Source: Gammaproteobacteria bacterium | Lineage (GTDB): Bacteria > Pseudomonadota > Gammaproteobacteria > Ga0077536 | NCBI GenBank assembly: GCA_019747795.1 | Contig: JAIEQK010000330.1 | Coordinates: 1 to 39,911 of the forward strand | Direction: 5' to 3' | DNA length: 39,911 nt | Part shown: piece after piece, positions 1-8,088 of the stretch | Numbering within the stretch: position 1 is the first letter of the stretch | How the letters are laid out: each line of letters begins with the position of its first letter | The notes under the pieces: generated by a model | What the model saw: only the letters and a program-made list of their open reading frames with translations | Database searches by the model: none | Told to the model about the DNA's origin: nothing | Position numbers and translations under genes: made by a program

Positions 1-774
1 GACAGCGAGAGCATCGAGCTCGGCGAGCGCAACCAGTTCAATCCCAAGGTCGGCGTGAGCTACGAGCCGTGGGCCGGCACCGTGTTCCGCGCGGCCGGCT
101 TCCGCACCTTGAAGCGCACGCTGGTCACCGACCAGACTCTCGAGCCCACCCAGGTGGCGGGCTTCAACCAGTTCTACGACGACATCAACGGCACGGCGGC
201 CTGGCGTTACGGCGGCGCCATCGATCAGCGTTTCAGCGCCCGGCTGTTCGGTGGCTTGGAGATCACCAAGGGTGACCTCGAAGTGCCGTTCATCGGCTTC
301 GACAATCTCGGCAACGCGCTGCCGGGCCGCGTGCCGTGGCAGGAGACCCTCGGTCGTGGCTACCTGTTGTGGGCGCCGGCCGACTGGCTGGCGCTGCGCT
401 CCGGCTACGAGTACGAGCGCGCGCTGCGCTCGGTGAAGCTCGCCGATGGCGTGGTGTCGATGGACACCCACCGCGTGCCGGTCGGCGCGAGCGTGTTCCT
501 GCCGCATGGCTTCAGCGGCTCGTTCCGCGTCACCTGGGTGCACCAGCATGGGCGCTTCGAGGAGATCTCGGGCGCCTTGAAGAGCGGCGACTCGGAGTTC
601 GCGCTGCTCGATCTGGGCCTGAGCTATCGCCTGCCGAAGCGCTACGGCATCGTGTCCTTCGGCGCGAGCAACCTGCTCGACAAGCAGTTCGACTACTTCG
701 ATACGGACAGAGACAACCCGGCGTTCCAGCCGGCAAGGATGCTGTATGGGCGCATAACCTTGGCCTTTCCCTGA
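1..774 (+). CDS. TonB-dependent receptor-type outer-membrane beta-barrel, C-terminal part
   Basis: The reading frame is already open at base 1 and stops with TGA at 772-774, so only the last 257 residues are present and the real start lies outside the window. The protein shows the alternating polar/aromatic pattern of outer-membrane strands, with short turns between them. It carries phrases typical of TonB-dependent receptor barrels, such as RAAGFRTLKR, LEPTQVAGFNQF and GASNLLDKQFDY, and ends in the strand GRITLAFP close to the C-terminus, as barrel proteins usually do. The plug domain and TonB box are not in view, so the ligand cannot be inferred. The next gene follows 56 bases later on the same strand. 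A non-TonB barrel with the same C-terminal fold is the main alternative. Confidence 0.75.
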   Translation, partial: DSESIELGERNQFNPKVGVSYEPWAGTVFRAAGFRTLKRTLVTDQTLEPTQVAGFNQFYDDINGTAAWRYGGAIDQRFSARLFGGLEITKGDLEVPFIGFDNLGNALPGRVPWQETLGRGYLLWAPADWLALRSGYEYERALRSVKLADGVVSMDTHRVPVGASVFLPHGFSGSFRVTWVHQHGRFEEISGALKSGDSEFALLDLGLSYRLPKRYGIVSFGASNLLDKQFDYFDTDRDNPAFQPARMLYGRITLAFP

Positions 775-830
775 GCACATGCTCGGGCGAAGGGCCGCCC
801 ACCATCGCTACACCCTGGAGTCAAACTACA

Positions 831-1700
831 ATGAAAGCGCTCCGCTTTGCCCGCCGGGCCGGCATCTCGCTGGCCCTGCTCGCCGCCTCGTCCGCCAGCC
901 ACGCCGTGGCCAACGGCGACGGCACCTGTTCCAGCGCCGAGGCCAATGCACGCGAGTGCGGCAGCTTCGGCACCAACGTGGTCGAGTTTCTCGGCGCCTA
1001 TGGTTCCAACCAGTGCCGGGTGAGTTCGAGCACCACCCCGGTGCCATGCACAGCGTATTTCTATCGCTATTCCGGCACGGCAACGAACCAGCTGAACGTC
1101 GCGATTCCGCTGCGCGTGGCACAGACCTTCAAGACCGCGGGGGACATCAACTGCTCGCAGTTCCTGGTCAATGGCGCGGGCGATCCGACCACCGGTTTCG
1201 GCAAGAACCAGCTCTCGCTCGGCGTGTGCCGGGTCGCCAACAACCTGGTGACCGCGCCGGTCGATGTGACCATCCCGCCAGGGGCGAATCTCGTGCTTAC
1301 CCTCGACCCCAGCTCGCCTAGCGCCACCAGTCCGCTCGACTGGCAGCTGAAGCAGAGCAACAACGTCTTTCCTGCGAGCATCGCCGGTCCGTTCGAGACG
1401 CAGGCGCCGGTGTTCGAGACGGCCGCGACGCTGGTCACGCCGGACGGCGCCACCGTGTCCTATACCAACATCGGCGGGCAGCTGAAGATCACCGGTGGTA
1501 ATGCGCGGCTGGTGCCGCCCGGCGGTACGAAGCTCTGCGTGCTGAACGTCGGCGGCGACAAGACGGTGCCCTATACCTCGCCGGCCTTTGCCGCGAATTG
1601 GACCTGCGAGACCATCACCTACGCCACCGAGCAGTGCGACATCAAGACCGACGGCGGCGATCCCTGCCGCATGATCGGCGGCACCTGCGTCAAGTACTGA
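831..1700 (+). CDS. Secreted cysteine-rich protein of unknown family (paralog 1)
   Basis: A 289-residue protein. The ATG at 831 was chosen because GGAG lies at 817-820 and a clear signal peptide follows: basic MKALRFARR, a hydrophobic stretch, then SASHA as a likely signal peptidase I site near residue 25. The mature protein holds many cysteines, including CSQFL, VCR, KLCVL, WTCET, EQCDI, PCRMI and GTCVKY near the C-terminus, which suggests disulfides and a periplasmic or extracellular location. There is no transmembrane anchor, lipobox or sorting tail. I do not recognise the family. The next gene encodes a close paralog with the same cysteine pattern. A hairpin at 1708-1737 follows the stop. 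The upstream neighbour is an outer-membrane barrel, so a surface role is possible but unproven. Confidence 0.85.
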   Translation: MKALRFARRAGISLALLAASSASHAVANGDGTCSSAEANARECGSFGTNVVEFLGAYGSNQCRVSSSTTPVPCTAYFYRYSGTATNQLNVAIPLRVAQTFKTAGDINCSQFLVNGAGDPTTGFGKNQLSLGVCRVANNLVTAPVDVTIPPGANLVLTLDPSSPSATSPLDWQLKQSNNVFPASIAGPFETQAPVFETAATLVTPDGATVSYTNIGGQLKITGGNARLVPPGGTKLCVLNVGGDKTVPYTSPAFAANWTCETITYATEQCDIKTDGGDPCRMIGGTCVKY

Positions 1701-1707
1701 GGGGTGA

Positions 1708-1737
1708 GGCGTCGACGGTGAGTTCGCCGTCGACGCC
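1708..1737 (+). terminator. Hairpin after paralog 1
   Basis: A perfect 11-bp stem (GGCGTCGACGG at 1708-1718 and its complement at 1727-1737) with an 8-base loop begins seven bases after the stop codon at 1700. No T-run follows, so it is not a textbook intrinsic terminator. It could end or stabilise the upstream transcript. The rest of the gap to 1932 holds nothing else I can support. Confidence 0.5.
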
Positions 1738-1931
1738 GCCCTGTCCTGCCCCGTAATGGCGCGCTTCGCGGAATTCTGCGAACCGTCTCCGATTTTGCAT
1801 TGCTTAACGTCGCGTGCGCTGCGCCGGTAGCGACCGGCGCGCTAAGCTCCGGCGTGCTCGACCTGCTCAATGGGTGGCACGGCGCCGCCCGTCACATCAC
1901 GCCTGAACCGTCACAGAAGGGAGCCTCCGAG

Positions 1932-2840
1932 ATGCCTCAGTTCGAATCCGCGTCGCGCGCAGCCATCGCGCTGATCCTGACCGCCGCCAGTGGGCTGGCC
2001 TGGGCGGCTGCCGACGGCAACGGCGTATGCTCCCCGGAAGAAGCCGCCAAGTTCGAATGCGCCAATTTCGGCCCCAACGTGGTGGAGTTCCTGGGGTCCG
2101 AAGCGGCCACGCAGTGCCAGCTCGAAGCCGGTCCGCTGGTGCCGTGCACGGCCTACTACTATCGCTATACCGGCGGCGCGACCAACCAGCTCGCGGTCGC
2201 GATCCCGGCGCGCAACACCAGGATCTTCAAGACCGCGCCCGACGTCGGCTGCAGCCAGTTCCTGACCAATGGCGCGGGCGACCCGACCACCGGCTTTGGC
2301 AAGAACCAGGCGACGCTGAACGTGTGTCGCATCGCGCGCACCATGACGTGCTCGCCGCGCGGCGCGCGTCCCCCGGTCAGTTCGAACTTCGTCATCACCG
2401 TCGACCCCAGCGCCTACGACACGCAGAACCCGCTCGACTGGCAGCTGAAGAAGGGCTCCAACCGTGACGACGACGACCGGCGCTCGAGCTCGAGTTCGTC
2501 AGGCGTGTGGGGCGGCAGCATTCTCGGGCCCTTCAGCACCCAGCCGGGCGTGGTGGAAGCTGCGGTGACCTTGACCACGCCGACCGGCGAGACGGTGTCC
2601 TATGCCAACATCGCGGGCAACGTCACCATCACCGGTGGCAACGCGCGCGTGGTGGCGCCGGGTGGCACCAAGCTCTGCGTGGTGAACCCGGGCGGCGATC
2701 CCAAGGTGCCCTACACCTCGCCGGACTTCGCCGCCAACTGGACCTGCGAGACCATCACCTACACCACCGAGCAGTGCGACATCCGCACCGATGGCGGCGA
2801 CCCCTGCCGCATGATCGGCGGCACCTGCATCAAGTACTGA
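1932..2840 (+). CDS. Secreted cysteine-rich protein of unknown family (paralog 2)
   Basis: A 302-residue paralog of the preceding protein. The ATG at 1932 is supported by AAGGGAG at 1917-1923 and by a signal peptide ending near LAWAAADG; an in-frame TTG at 1800 would put unrelated sequence before that signal. The two proteins align over their whole length, sharing for example FLGxxxxxQC, PCTAYxYRY, NGAGDPTTGFGKNQ, PLDWQLK, ITGGNAR and GGTKLCV, and their last 40 residues are almost identical. This copy carries an extra charged/serine stretch after PLDWQLKKGSN (four Asp, two Arg, six Ser) that paralog 1 lacks, and a longer basic segment after VCRIARTM. Function is unknown. The tandem arrangement indicates local duplication followed by divergence. 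Confidence 0.85.
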   Translation: MPQFESASRAAIALILTAASGLAWAAADGNGVCSPEEAAKFECANFGPNVVEFLGSEAATQCQLEAGPLVPCTAYYYRYTGGATNQLAVAIPARNTRIFKTAPDVGCSQFLTNGAGDPTTGFGKNQATLNVCRIARTMTCSPRGARPPVSSNFVITVDPSAYDTQNPLDWQLKKGSNRDDDDRRSSSSSSGVWGGSILGPFSTQPGVVEAAVTLTTPTGETVSYANIAGNVTITGGNARVVAPGGTKLCVVNPGGDPKVPYTSPDFAANWTCETITYTTEQCDIRTDGGDPCRMIGGTCIKY

Positions 2841-2873
2841 GACGCGAAGGTCGGGTCGACTTCGCTACACCGA

Positions 2874-3344
2874 GGCGCCCTCGCACAAGCGCGGGTCCGT
2901 CGGCGGACGTCGAAGCCCATGGATGCCTGCTTTCGCAGGCATGACGGAATATGTGGAGCCCTCACTTGTCCGTCACCCCTGCGAAAGCAGGGGTCCATCG
3001 GTGGTCGTTGAAGCCCATGGATGCCTGCTTTCGCAGGCATGACGGAATCTGTGGAGCCCTTACTTGTCCGTCACCCCTGCGAAAGCAGGGGTCCATCGGT
3101 GGTCGTTGAAGCCCATGGATGCCTGCATTCGCAGGCATGACGGAATATGTAGAGTCCTCACTTCTCCGTCACCCCTGCGCAAGCAGGGGTCCGTCGGCGG
3201 TCGTCGAAGCCCATGGATGCCTGCTTTCGCGGGCATGACGGAATACGTGGAGCTCTCACTTGTCCGTCACCCCTGCGAAAGCAGGGGTCCATCTGCGGTC
3301 GTCGAAGCCCAAGGACGCCCGCCTCAGCGAGCATGACGAGGCGC
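2874..3344. repeat. 98-bp tandem array of inverted-repeat units
   Basis: The phrase GAAGCCCATGGATGCC recurs at 2912, 3010, 3108 and 3206, with a decayed copy at 3304: exactly 98 bp apart each time. The partner phrase GTCACCCCTGCG recurs at 2972, 3070, 3168 and 3266, also 98 bp apart. Each unit contains two hairpins, CCCCTGCGAAAGCAGGGG and TGCCTGCTTTCGCAGGCA, whose flanks are inverted copies of each other, so one unit is itself a large imperfect palindrome. This resembles paired REP/BIME elements. The array fills the space between the convergent genes ending at 2840 and 3365, so transcription from both sides runs into it. No coding sequence is supported in this gap. Confidence 0.9.
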
Positions 3345-3364
3345 GATGCGCGCGCGTGTTCTCC

Positions 3365-4270
3365 TCAGGCTTGTTTCGGTGATGGGTAGGCGTTCCGCGG
3401 GTTGGGCTTGTTCGCGGCCTCGGCCTGGGAGTAGTCGCCGAACAGCGCGTCGCGCTGTGCGACGGCCGCCGGCACACCGGCCTTCTCGGCGTACTCGATG
3501 AACGCGAGTGCCTCCGGTGTGTTGCGCATCAGGCCGTCCAGCACCGAGCCCAGCAGCTGGGTGGACTTGAGCCCCTGGTTCTCGAAGGCCTGGTTCACCA
3601 CCAGCTTCATCGCGGCCAACTGCGAGAGGGGAATGGAGGCCAGTTCGCGCGCGAGCTTGTAGGCCTCGTCCTCGAGCTGCTCGAAGGGCACGGCCTTGTT
3701 CACCAGCCCGCAGGCCACGGCCTCCACGCCCGACAGCGGCCTGCCGGTCAGTGCGAGTTCCTTGGCCTTCGCGAGCCCGAGGCGATGCACCCACATGCCG
3801 GCGTGATGACAACCCCACATGCGCGAATAGGGCGTACCGATACGCGCGTCTTCGCTCATCAGCACGAGGTCCGCGCACAGCGCCATCTCCGAGCCGCCGC
3901 CCAGGCACCAGCCATGCACCATGGCGATGACCGGCTTGGGGCTGTGCCACAGGCTCATGAACTTCGGCACCCAGCCAAGCACCGGCGAGCAGGTCGCCAT
4001 GAAATCCTTGCCCGCGTCCCAGGTGCCGCCGCTGGTCAGCTTGTCGTCCCACTGGTGGAAGCCGCCGCTGAAGTTGAAGCCCGCGCAGAATGCGCGGCCC
4101 GCGCCGCGCAGCACGATGACCTTGACCTTCGGATCGCGCACCGCGCGCGCCACCGCTGCTTCGAGCTCGTCGGTCATCGGCGGGACGATGGTGTTCAGGT
4201 CATCGGGACGATTGAGGGTGATGGTCGCGATGGCGTCGTCGGTGGCGTAGACCAGGGTTTCGAAGTTCAT
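3365..4270 (-). CDS. Enoyl-CoA hydratase/isomerase (crotonase) family protein
   Basis: A 301-residue protein. The start at 4270 (MNFETLVYATDD) fits the family's N-terminus; a longer frame upstream adds unrelated arginine-rich sequence. Crotonase hallmarks are visible: ITLNRPDDLNTI near the start, the oxyanion-hole region RAFCAGFNFSGG, and the segment GWCLGGGSEMALCAD, which keeps the first acidic residue (E of GGGSE). The place where hydratases usually have the second catalytic glutamate (PE before LG) reads GTPYSRMWG here, so simple water addition is doubtful. A different crotonase reaction on a CoA thioester is plausible. The substrate cannot be deduced. The C-terminal tail is longer than in short crotonases. 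No obvious operon partner: the gene downstream is convergent, and the chemoreceptor gene upstream lies about 300 bases away. Confidence 0.85.
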   Translation of the reverse strand: MNFETLVYATDDAIATITLNRPDDLNTIVPPMTDELEAAVARAVRDPKVKVIVLRGAGRAFCAGFNFSGGFHQWDDKLTSGGTWDAGKDFMATCSPVLGWVPKFMSLWHSPKPVIAMVHGWCLGGGSEMALCADLVLMSEDARIGTPYSRMWGCHHAGMWVHRLGLAKAKELALTGRPLSGVEAVACGLVNKAVPFEQLEDEAYKLARELASIPLSQLAAMKLVVNQAFENQGLKSTQLLGSVLDGLMRNTPEALAFIEYAEKAGVPAAVAQRDALFGDYSQAEAANKPNPRNAYPSPKQA

Positions 4271-4575
4271 GGGCGCGATGTCCTGCTGCAAGAGCGAGTG
4301 GTTGGGGTGGGTCTCAGGCGCACGGCGCGAGTTCCACGCCGCTCGCCCGGCAGTTGCCGTTGCTCGCGGTAATGGTCGGCTTGCCCGGGTCGAGCCGGCG
4401 GACACCCATGGGGACGGCGCCACGCCTGTCGATCAGGAGCTCGGACATCGAGGACTTCCACCAGGGTGACCCGGCGGGAGAGTCACTCGGGCGCTTGGCG
4501 GGCGTCAAGCGCGGGCGGGAGGCACATCGCCTCGCGCGCTACCGGTGCTGTGGCGCGTGGGCGGCGCCGGTGACC
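4271..4575. other. Gap between crotonase and chemoreceptor genes; doubtful small ORF
   Basis: About 305 bases without a gene I can support. On the minus strand a 44-codon frame runs from ATG at 4448 to a stop at 4314, beginning MSELLIDRRGAV, a string that resembles the first residues of some crotonases, but the resemblance ends there. It may be a chance frame or a decayed remnant. A short hairpin (GAGGC at 4519-4523, GCCTC at 4529-4533) lies downstream of the chemoreceptor stop and could help terminate its transcript. No T-run is seen. Confidence 0.4.
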
Positions 4576-6186
4576 TCAGACGAGCTTGAACTGGCCGACA
4601 CCCGCCTGCAGGGTCCGGCACAGCGCCTCGAGCTCGCGGGTCGCGTTGCCGACCGCCTGGCTCTCGGTAGCCGTGCGATCCGCGCCCTGCTGGATGCGCT
4701 GCAGGGTGCGCTCGACCTCGGCGATCACCTGGCTCTGCTCGCGGGCCGCGAGCGCGATCTCGCCATTCATCTCGCGGGCGTTGCCAACCGCCAGGTCGAT
4801 GGCGACGAGGGCGTCACCCGCGACCTGCGCGGCGTTCACGGTCTGCTCGGCGCGGGTGCGGCCGGCGTCCATGGCGTCGGCCACGCGCCGGATGGCGGCC
4901 TGCAGGCGCTCGATCATGGTGTTGATTTCGGAGGTCGAGTCGCCGGTGCGCTGGGCGAGCGTGCGAACCTCGTCCGCCACCACCGCGAAACCGCGTCCCT
5001 GTTCTCCGGCCCGCGCTGCCTCGATGGCGGCGTTCAAGGCCAGCAGATTGGTCTGTTCGGAGATGTCTCGAATAACCTGCAGCACCTGGCCGATGTCGCC
5101 GCTCGAGCGCTGCAGTTCGCTGACCGCGTCGGCCGAGTCGCGAATGTCGGTGGACAGGTCGGAAATGGTGCCGATGACCTGGGTGATCAGGCCCCGTCCG
5201 TCCGCCACGCGGCGCTGCGAGTCGTGGGTGGCATCGACCGCGGTGTCGGTGTTGTGCGCCATGCTCTGGGCGCTGCTCGCCAGTTCGGTCAGGGCCGAGG
5301 CCACGGCCTCGGTCTCGGCGAGTTGCGCGCTCATGTTCTGATTGGCCCGCGCTGAACTGGACTGCACCAGGCTGGTGGCGCTGGCGATCTGAGTGCTGGC
5401 GCCGGCCACCTTGCCCATCAACATGCTCAGCACGCCGACGAACTCGTTGAAGCCGCGCGCGATGGCCCCGATCTCGTCCTGCCTCGAAGCGTCGAGGCGC
5501 ACGGTGAGGTCACCGCCCCCCTTGCCGAGCGCGCTGAAGTGGAAGGCGATCTCCTGGAGTGGCAGGACGATGCCGACGTGCGCCCGATAGCCGATGAATA
5601 CGCACAGCAGCAGGCCCATGCCCAGCGCCGTGGCGATGCCGGTGTTGACCCGCGCGCTCAGCGCGAAGATGTCCTTGACCATGCCCTCGACCGCGGCGTC
5701 ACCGGTTTCCTCGAGCTGCACGAAGTCGGTGAGCAGGATTTGGGTCGCGTCGTGGTAGGCCTGTTCCGTAACTGGCGATACGCCGCTGGTGCCGCGCAGT
5801 TCGGCGAGCAATGCGTCGCGTGTGGCGGCGTAGCGTCGCACTTCGTCCCGTGCCCGCGCCAGGCTTGCCGCGGGCAACAAGGTGTCACCGTCCAGCACGC
5901 GCGTCAGGGCCTGCTCGGCGAACTCATGGGAAGCTTCGTAGCGTTCGAGCGCGGCCACCGAACCGCCGTCGCGGATCGCCGCCTGCAAGGCGAGCATTTC
6001 GCCCTGCACGCCAATCTGAGATTCCATCGCACCGTCAGCGGTGTTCCAGGCGGGGCCGGTCACCCGCTCGAGCATGTGCTCGAGCCCCAGCACCCCGTAG
6101 ACCCCGGCGCCGCCGGCGGCGCACAGTGCGAGCAGCAGCAGCAGGTTGAGAGAGGTGAGGCGGAAACCGATGGAATTCACGTTCAT
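4576..6186 (-). CDS. Methyl-accepting chemotaxis protein
   Basis: A 536-residue chemoreceptor with standard architecture. Transmembrane segment 1 lies near residues 11-32, a periplasmic helical sensor of about 150 residues follows, transmembrane segment 2 is near 182-200, a HAMP linker spans roughly 203-255 ([20 protein letters not shown]), and a long cytoplasmic coiled coil follows. The signalling tip is unmistakable at 374-413 ([21 protein letters not shown], then [12 protein letters not shown]). Such proteins bind CheW and CheA and are methylated on glutamates of the coiled coil. No C-terminal CheR-binding pentapeptide is present; the protein ends GVGQFKLV. The ligand is unknown and the sensor is a plain helical bundle. 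No che genes lie nearby, so this is a stand-alone receptor. Confidence 0.95.
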   Translation of the reverse strand: MNVNSIGFRLTSLNLLLLLALCAAGGAGVYGVLGLEHMLERVTGPAWNTADGAMESQIGVQGEMLALQAAIRDGGSVAALERYEASHEFAEQALTRVLDGDTLLPAASLARARDEVRRYAATRDALLAELRGTSGVSPVTEQAYHDATQILLTDFVQLEETGDAAVEGMVKDIFALSARVNTGIATALGMGLLLCVFIGYRAHVGIVLPLQEIAFHFSALGKGGGDLTVRLDASRQDEIGAIARGFNEFVGVLSMLMGKVAGASTQIASATSLVQSSSARANQNMSAQLAETEAVASALTELASSAQSMAHNTDTAVDATHDSQRRVADGRGLITQVIGTISDLSTDIRDSADAVSELQRSSGDIGQVLQVIRDISEQTNLLALNAAIEAARAGEQGRGFAVVADEVRTLAQRTGDSTSEINTMIERLQAAIRRVADAMDAGRTRAEQTVNAAQVAGDALVAIDLAVGNAREMNGEIALAAREQSQVIAEVERTLQRIQQGADRTATESQAVGNATRELEALCRTLQAGVGQFKLV

Positions 6187-6269
6187 GGGCAGGTGCTCGC
6201 GTCGTAGCTAAGTCGGGCGACGGCGTCGCGCCTCAGCCACTAGCGACCACCCCGACCCACCGCTTGAGG

Positions 6270-6296
6270 GCCGGGCGGCACCGCGCGCCGCCCGGC
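6270..6296 (-). terminator. Hairpin downstream of the EthD gene
   Basis: A perfect 10-bp inverted repeat (GCCGGGCGGC at 6270-6279, its complement at 6287-6296) with a 7-base loop sits directly past the stop codon at 6302 of the minus-strand EthD gene. There is no T-run, so termination is inferred from position and stem strength only. Confidence 0.5.
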
Positions 6297-6301
6297 AGTG
6301 C

Positions 6302-6673
6302 TCAGCCGCGCCGCAGAGCGGGGAGATCGGTCTCGTGGTCTTCCATGATCATGAAGCGGATCGAGGACTTCTCGAACAGCTTCTCCTCGTCCGCGCCGAT
6401 GATGGCGGCGGTCTCGGGATCGGTCAGGTAGGCCATGCCTTGCTGGAAATCGGCCTCGTCGTCGAACCAGATCTCGGTCAGCACGTCGTAGGGCGGTTCT
6501 GCGTCGGCGCCGTACACCGCGTTGCCGTAGGGCCGGATGAAGTGCCGCACATAGCGCTTGAGGTTCGGTACCTTGGAGGCGCCGAGCGGGGCATGGTGGT
6601 TCTCGTAGTACGCGATGAAGTCCTCCATGCTCATGCCACGCTTGCGCTTGATCATGACCATCACCTTGAACAT
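6302..6673 (-). CDS. EthD-domain protein
   Basis: A 123-residue protein that starts MFKVMVMIKRKRGMSMEDF, followed by YYENHHAPLG and a central acidic segment. The opening beta strand on methionine/valine, the xYYExxHAPL phrase and the later LTEIWFDDEADF segment are typical of the EthD family of small dimeric alpha/beta-barrel proteins. GGGGAGAG upstream of the ATG at 6673 serves as ribosome binding site. Members include accessory proteins for ether degradation and polyketide-type enzymes, so a specific role cannot be assigned. It is the last minus-strand gene before the hairpin at 6270-6296 and lies 75 bases after the phosphatidyltransferase gene, so it may be the tail of that transcription unit. 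Confidence 0.85.
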   Translation of the reverse strand: MFKVMVMIKRKRGMSMEDFIAYYENHHAPLGASKVPNLKRYVRHFIRPYGNAVYGADAEPPYDVLTEIWFDDEADFQQGMAYLTDPETAAIIGADEEKLFEKSSIRFMIMEDHETDLPALRRG

Positions 6674-6748
6674 CGGCGCTCTCCCCAGTGTGTCGTGCGG
6701 ACCATGCTAGGGCGTGAGCGCGGCGCCGCCCACGGTCTTTCGGGGAGG

Positions 6749-7336
6749 TCAGCGTGCCCCGCGCCGCAGTCGCCAGAGGCCACCGACATTGCTGCGCGGG
6801 CGGGAGAGCAGCAGGGTGATGAGAATCTCCTCCAGCGCGGCGAGCAGCGCGAGCCCGGCGGCGATGCGCAGCGGCCAGCCGCGGCCGGTGAAGAGCGCGG
6901 TCAGGAGCGCCGCGGCGGTCGTTGCGACCGCGGCCTTGGTGGCCCAGGTGTGATAAGCGGTCAGGCAGCGGAAGCGCAGCCAGCCGACGGCGGCCGGCAG
7001 GCTGAAACTCGCGACCAGCGCGCCGAAGGCGAGCCACTCCTGCGCCACCAGTCGCGGCCACAGCAGGGCGACGCCAAGCGCGATGGCGCAGTAAGCGGCG
7101 CCGTCCGCCCACGAGTCGAGCCACGCGCCGAAGGGCGTGGTGCCACCGCTCCAGCGCGCCACGGTGCCGTCGATGAAGTCGCTCAGGAAAGCCGCGGCCA
7201 GCATCACCAGGAACACGTCGCGCCAGCCGGCCAGCGCCGCCAGCACCATGGCCGGCGCGGCGAGCGCGAGGCGAAACAGCGTCAGGCAGTTGGCCGCCGT
7301 CCAGCGCCGCGGATGGCGGTGGACGCCGCGCGTCAC
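6749..7336 (-). CDS. CDP-alcohol phosphatidyltransferase
   Basis: A 195-residue integral membrane enzyme that transfers a phosphatidyl-type group from a CDP-activated lipid to an alcohol. The family signature is complete: D56-G57-x2-A60-R61-x8-G70-x3-D74-x3-D78, inside LSDFIDGTVARWSGG and FGAWLDSWADG. Several hydrophobic helices surround it. The GTG at 7336 was chosen because it overlaps the TGA of the upstream gene (GTGA, 7333-7336), a common translational-coupling arrangement; the longer frame upstream is antisense noise. The acceptor alcohol is not deducible. Its neighbours upstream are an endonuclease/exonuclease/phosphatase enzyme and a CarS-like CTP transferase, so the three probably act in one membrane-lipid pathway. 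Confidence 0.9.
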   Translation of the reverse strand: MTRGVHRHPRRWTAANCLTLFRLALAAPAMVLAALAGWRDVFLVMLAAAFLSDFIDGTVARWSGGTTPFGAWLDSWADGAAYCAIALGVALLWPRLVAQEWLAFGALVASFSLPAAVGWLRFRCLTAYHTWATKAAVATTAAALLTALFTGRGWPLRIAAGLALLAALEEILITLLLSRPRSNVGGLWRLRRGAR

Positions 7337-8082
7337 AGCTCGAACCAGGCCTGCAGCGGCGCGTGATCGGAAAGCGTCGCCCAGGGCGGGCCGGCCAGGC
7401 GTCGCGCGGCGGTCGGCCGCAGGCCGCGACAGTAGATGCGGTCCATGGGAAAGAGCGGCGCCCACGACGGGAAACTCCGCGCGTGGCGACCGTGCAGCGC
7501 GCGGAACACTTCGCGCAGGCCCAGCGCGCTGTTGAAGCCGCGCTCGGCGCGGCCCCACCAGTCGTTGAAGTCACCCGCCACCACCAGCGCCTCGCCGTGC
7601 GGAATGCGCGCCTCGATGTGTTCGCACAGCCGACGGATCTGCGGCCGGCGCTCGGCGGCGAGGAAGCCGAAATGGATGCACACCAGGTGCAGGCGAGTGC
7701 CGCCCGGCGGTTCGATCACGCCGTGCAGCAGACTGCGGCTGGCGGCGAAGGGATAGGGGGAGACGTCGATGTTCTCCCAGGTGAGGAGCGGGTAGCGGCT
7801 CAGGATCGCGTTGCCGTGGTGGCCGTGGTCGTAGAGCGCGTTGCGACCGTAGGCGTAGTGCGGCCATAGCGTGTCGGCCAGGAACTCGAACTGCGAAGCG
7901 TCCGGCCAGTCGGCCACCCGCTCGGCATGGCGCTGATGTTCGCCCTGGGCCTCCTGCAGGAACACCACGTCGGCGTCGGCCAGCGCCAGCGCGTCGCGCA
8001 TGCGCGGCAGCACGAAGCTGCGCCGTCCGTCGCCGCTGAAGCCCTTGTGCATGTTGTAGGTGAGGATGCTGAACGCGGCCAT
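7333..8082 (-). CDS. Endonuclease/exonuclease/phosphatase (EEP) family enzyme, YbhP-like
   Basis: A 249-residue protein covering one complete EEP domain. Metal-binding and catalytic residues are in place: N10 in TYNMHKG, E44 in FLQEAQG, D171 and N173 in GDFNDW, D214 in MDRIY, and D239/H240 in LSDHAPL. The superfamily includes nucleases and phosphodiesterases or phosphatases acting on phospholipids. There is no signal peptide, so it acts on the cytoplasmic side. Its stop overlaps the start of the phosphatidyltransferase gene, and it starts six bases after the stop of the CarS-like gene. That context favours a lipid phosphate or phosphodiester substrate over DNA. This is an inference from gene order. 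Confidence 0.9.
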   Translation of the reverse strand: MAAFSILTYNMHKGFSGDGRRSFVLPRMRDALALADADVVFLQEAQGEHQRHAERVADWPDASQFEFLADTLWPHYAYGRNALYDHGHHGNAILSRYPLLTWENIDVSPYPFAASRSLLHGVIEPPGGTRLHLVCIHFGFLAAERRPQIRRLCEHIEARIPHGEALVVAGDFNDWWGRAERGFNSALGLREVFRALHGRHARSFPSWAPLFPMDRIYCRGLRPTAARRLAGPPWATLSDHAPLQAWFEL

Positions 8083-8088
8083 GGTCGT

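Noticed and set aside
1800-1931. Longer N-terminus for paralog 2 from TTG at 1800
   Set aside because: The ribosome site at 1917-1923 and the signal peptide support the ATG at 1932.
2874-3344. CRISPR array
   Set aside because: The 98-bp period, palindromic units and near-identity over the whole unit do not give short repeats with unique spacers, and no cas genes are near.
4314-4448. 44-codon minus-strand frame starting MSELLIDRRGAV
   Set aside because: Only the first dozen residues resemble a crotonase start; the rest has no similarity, so it is treated as a possible remnant only.
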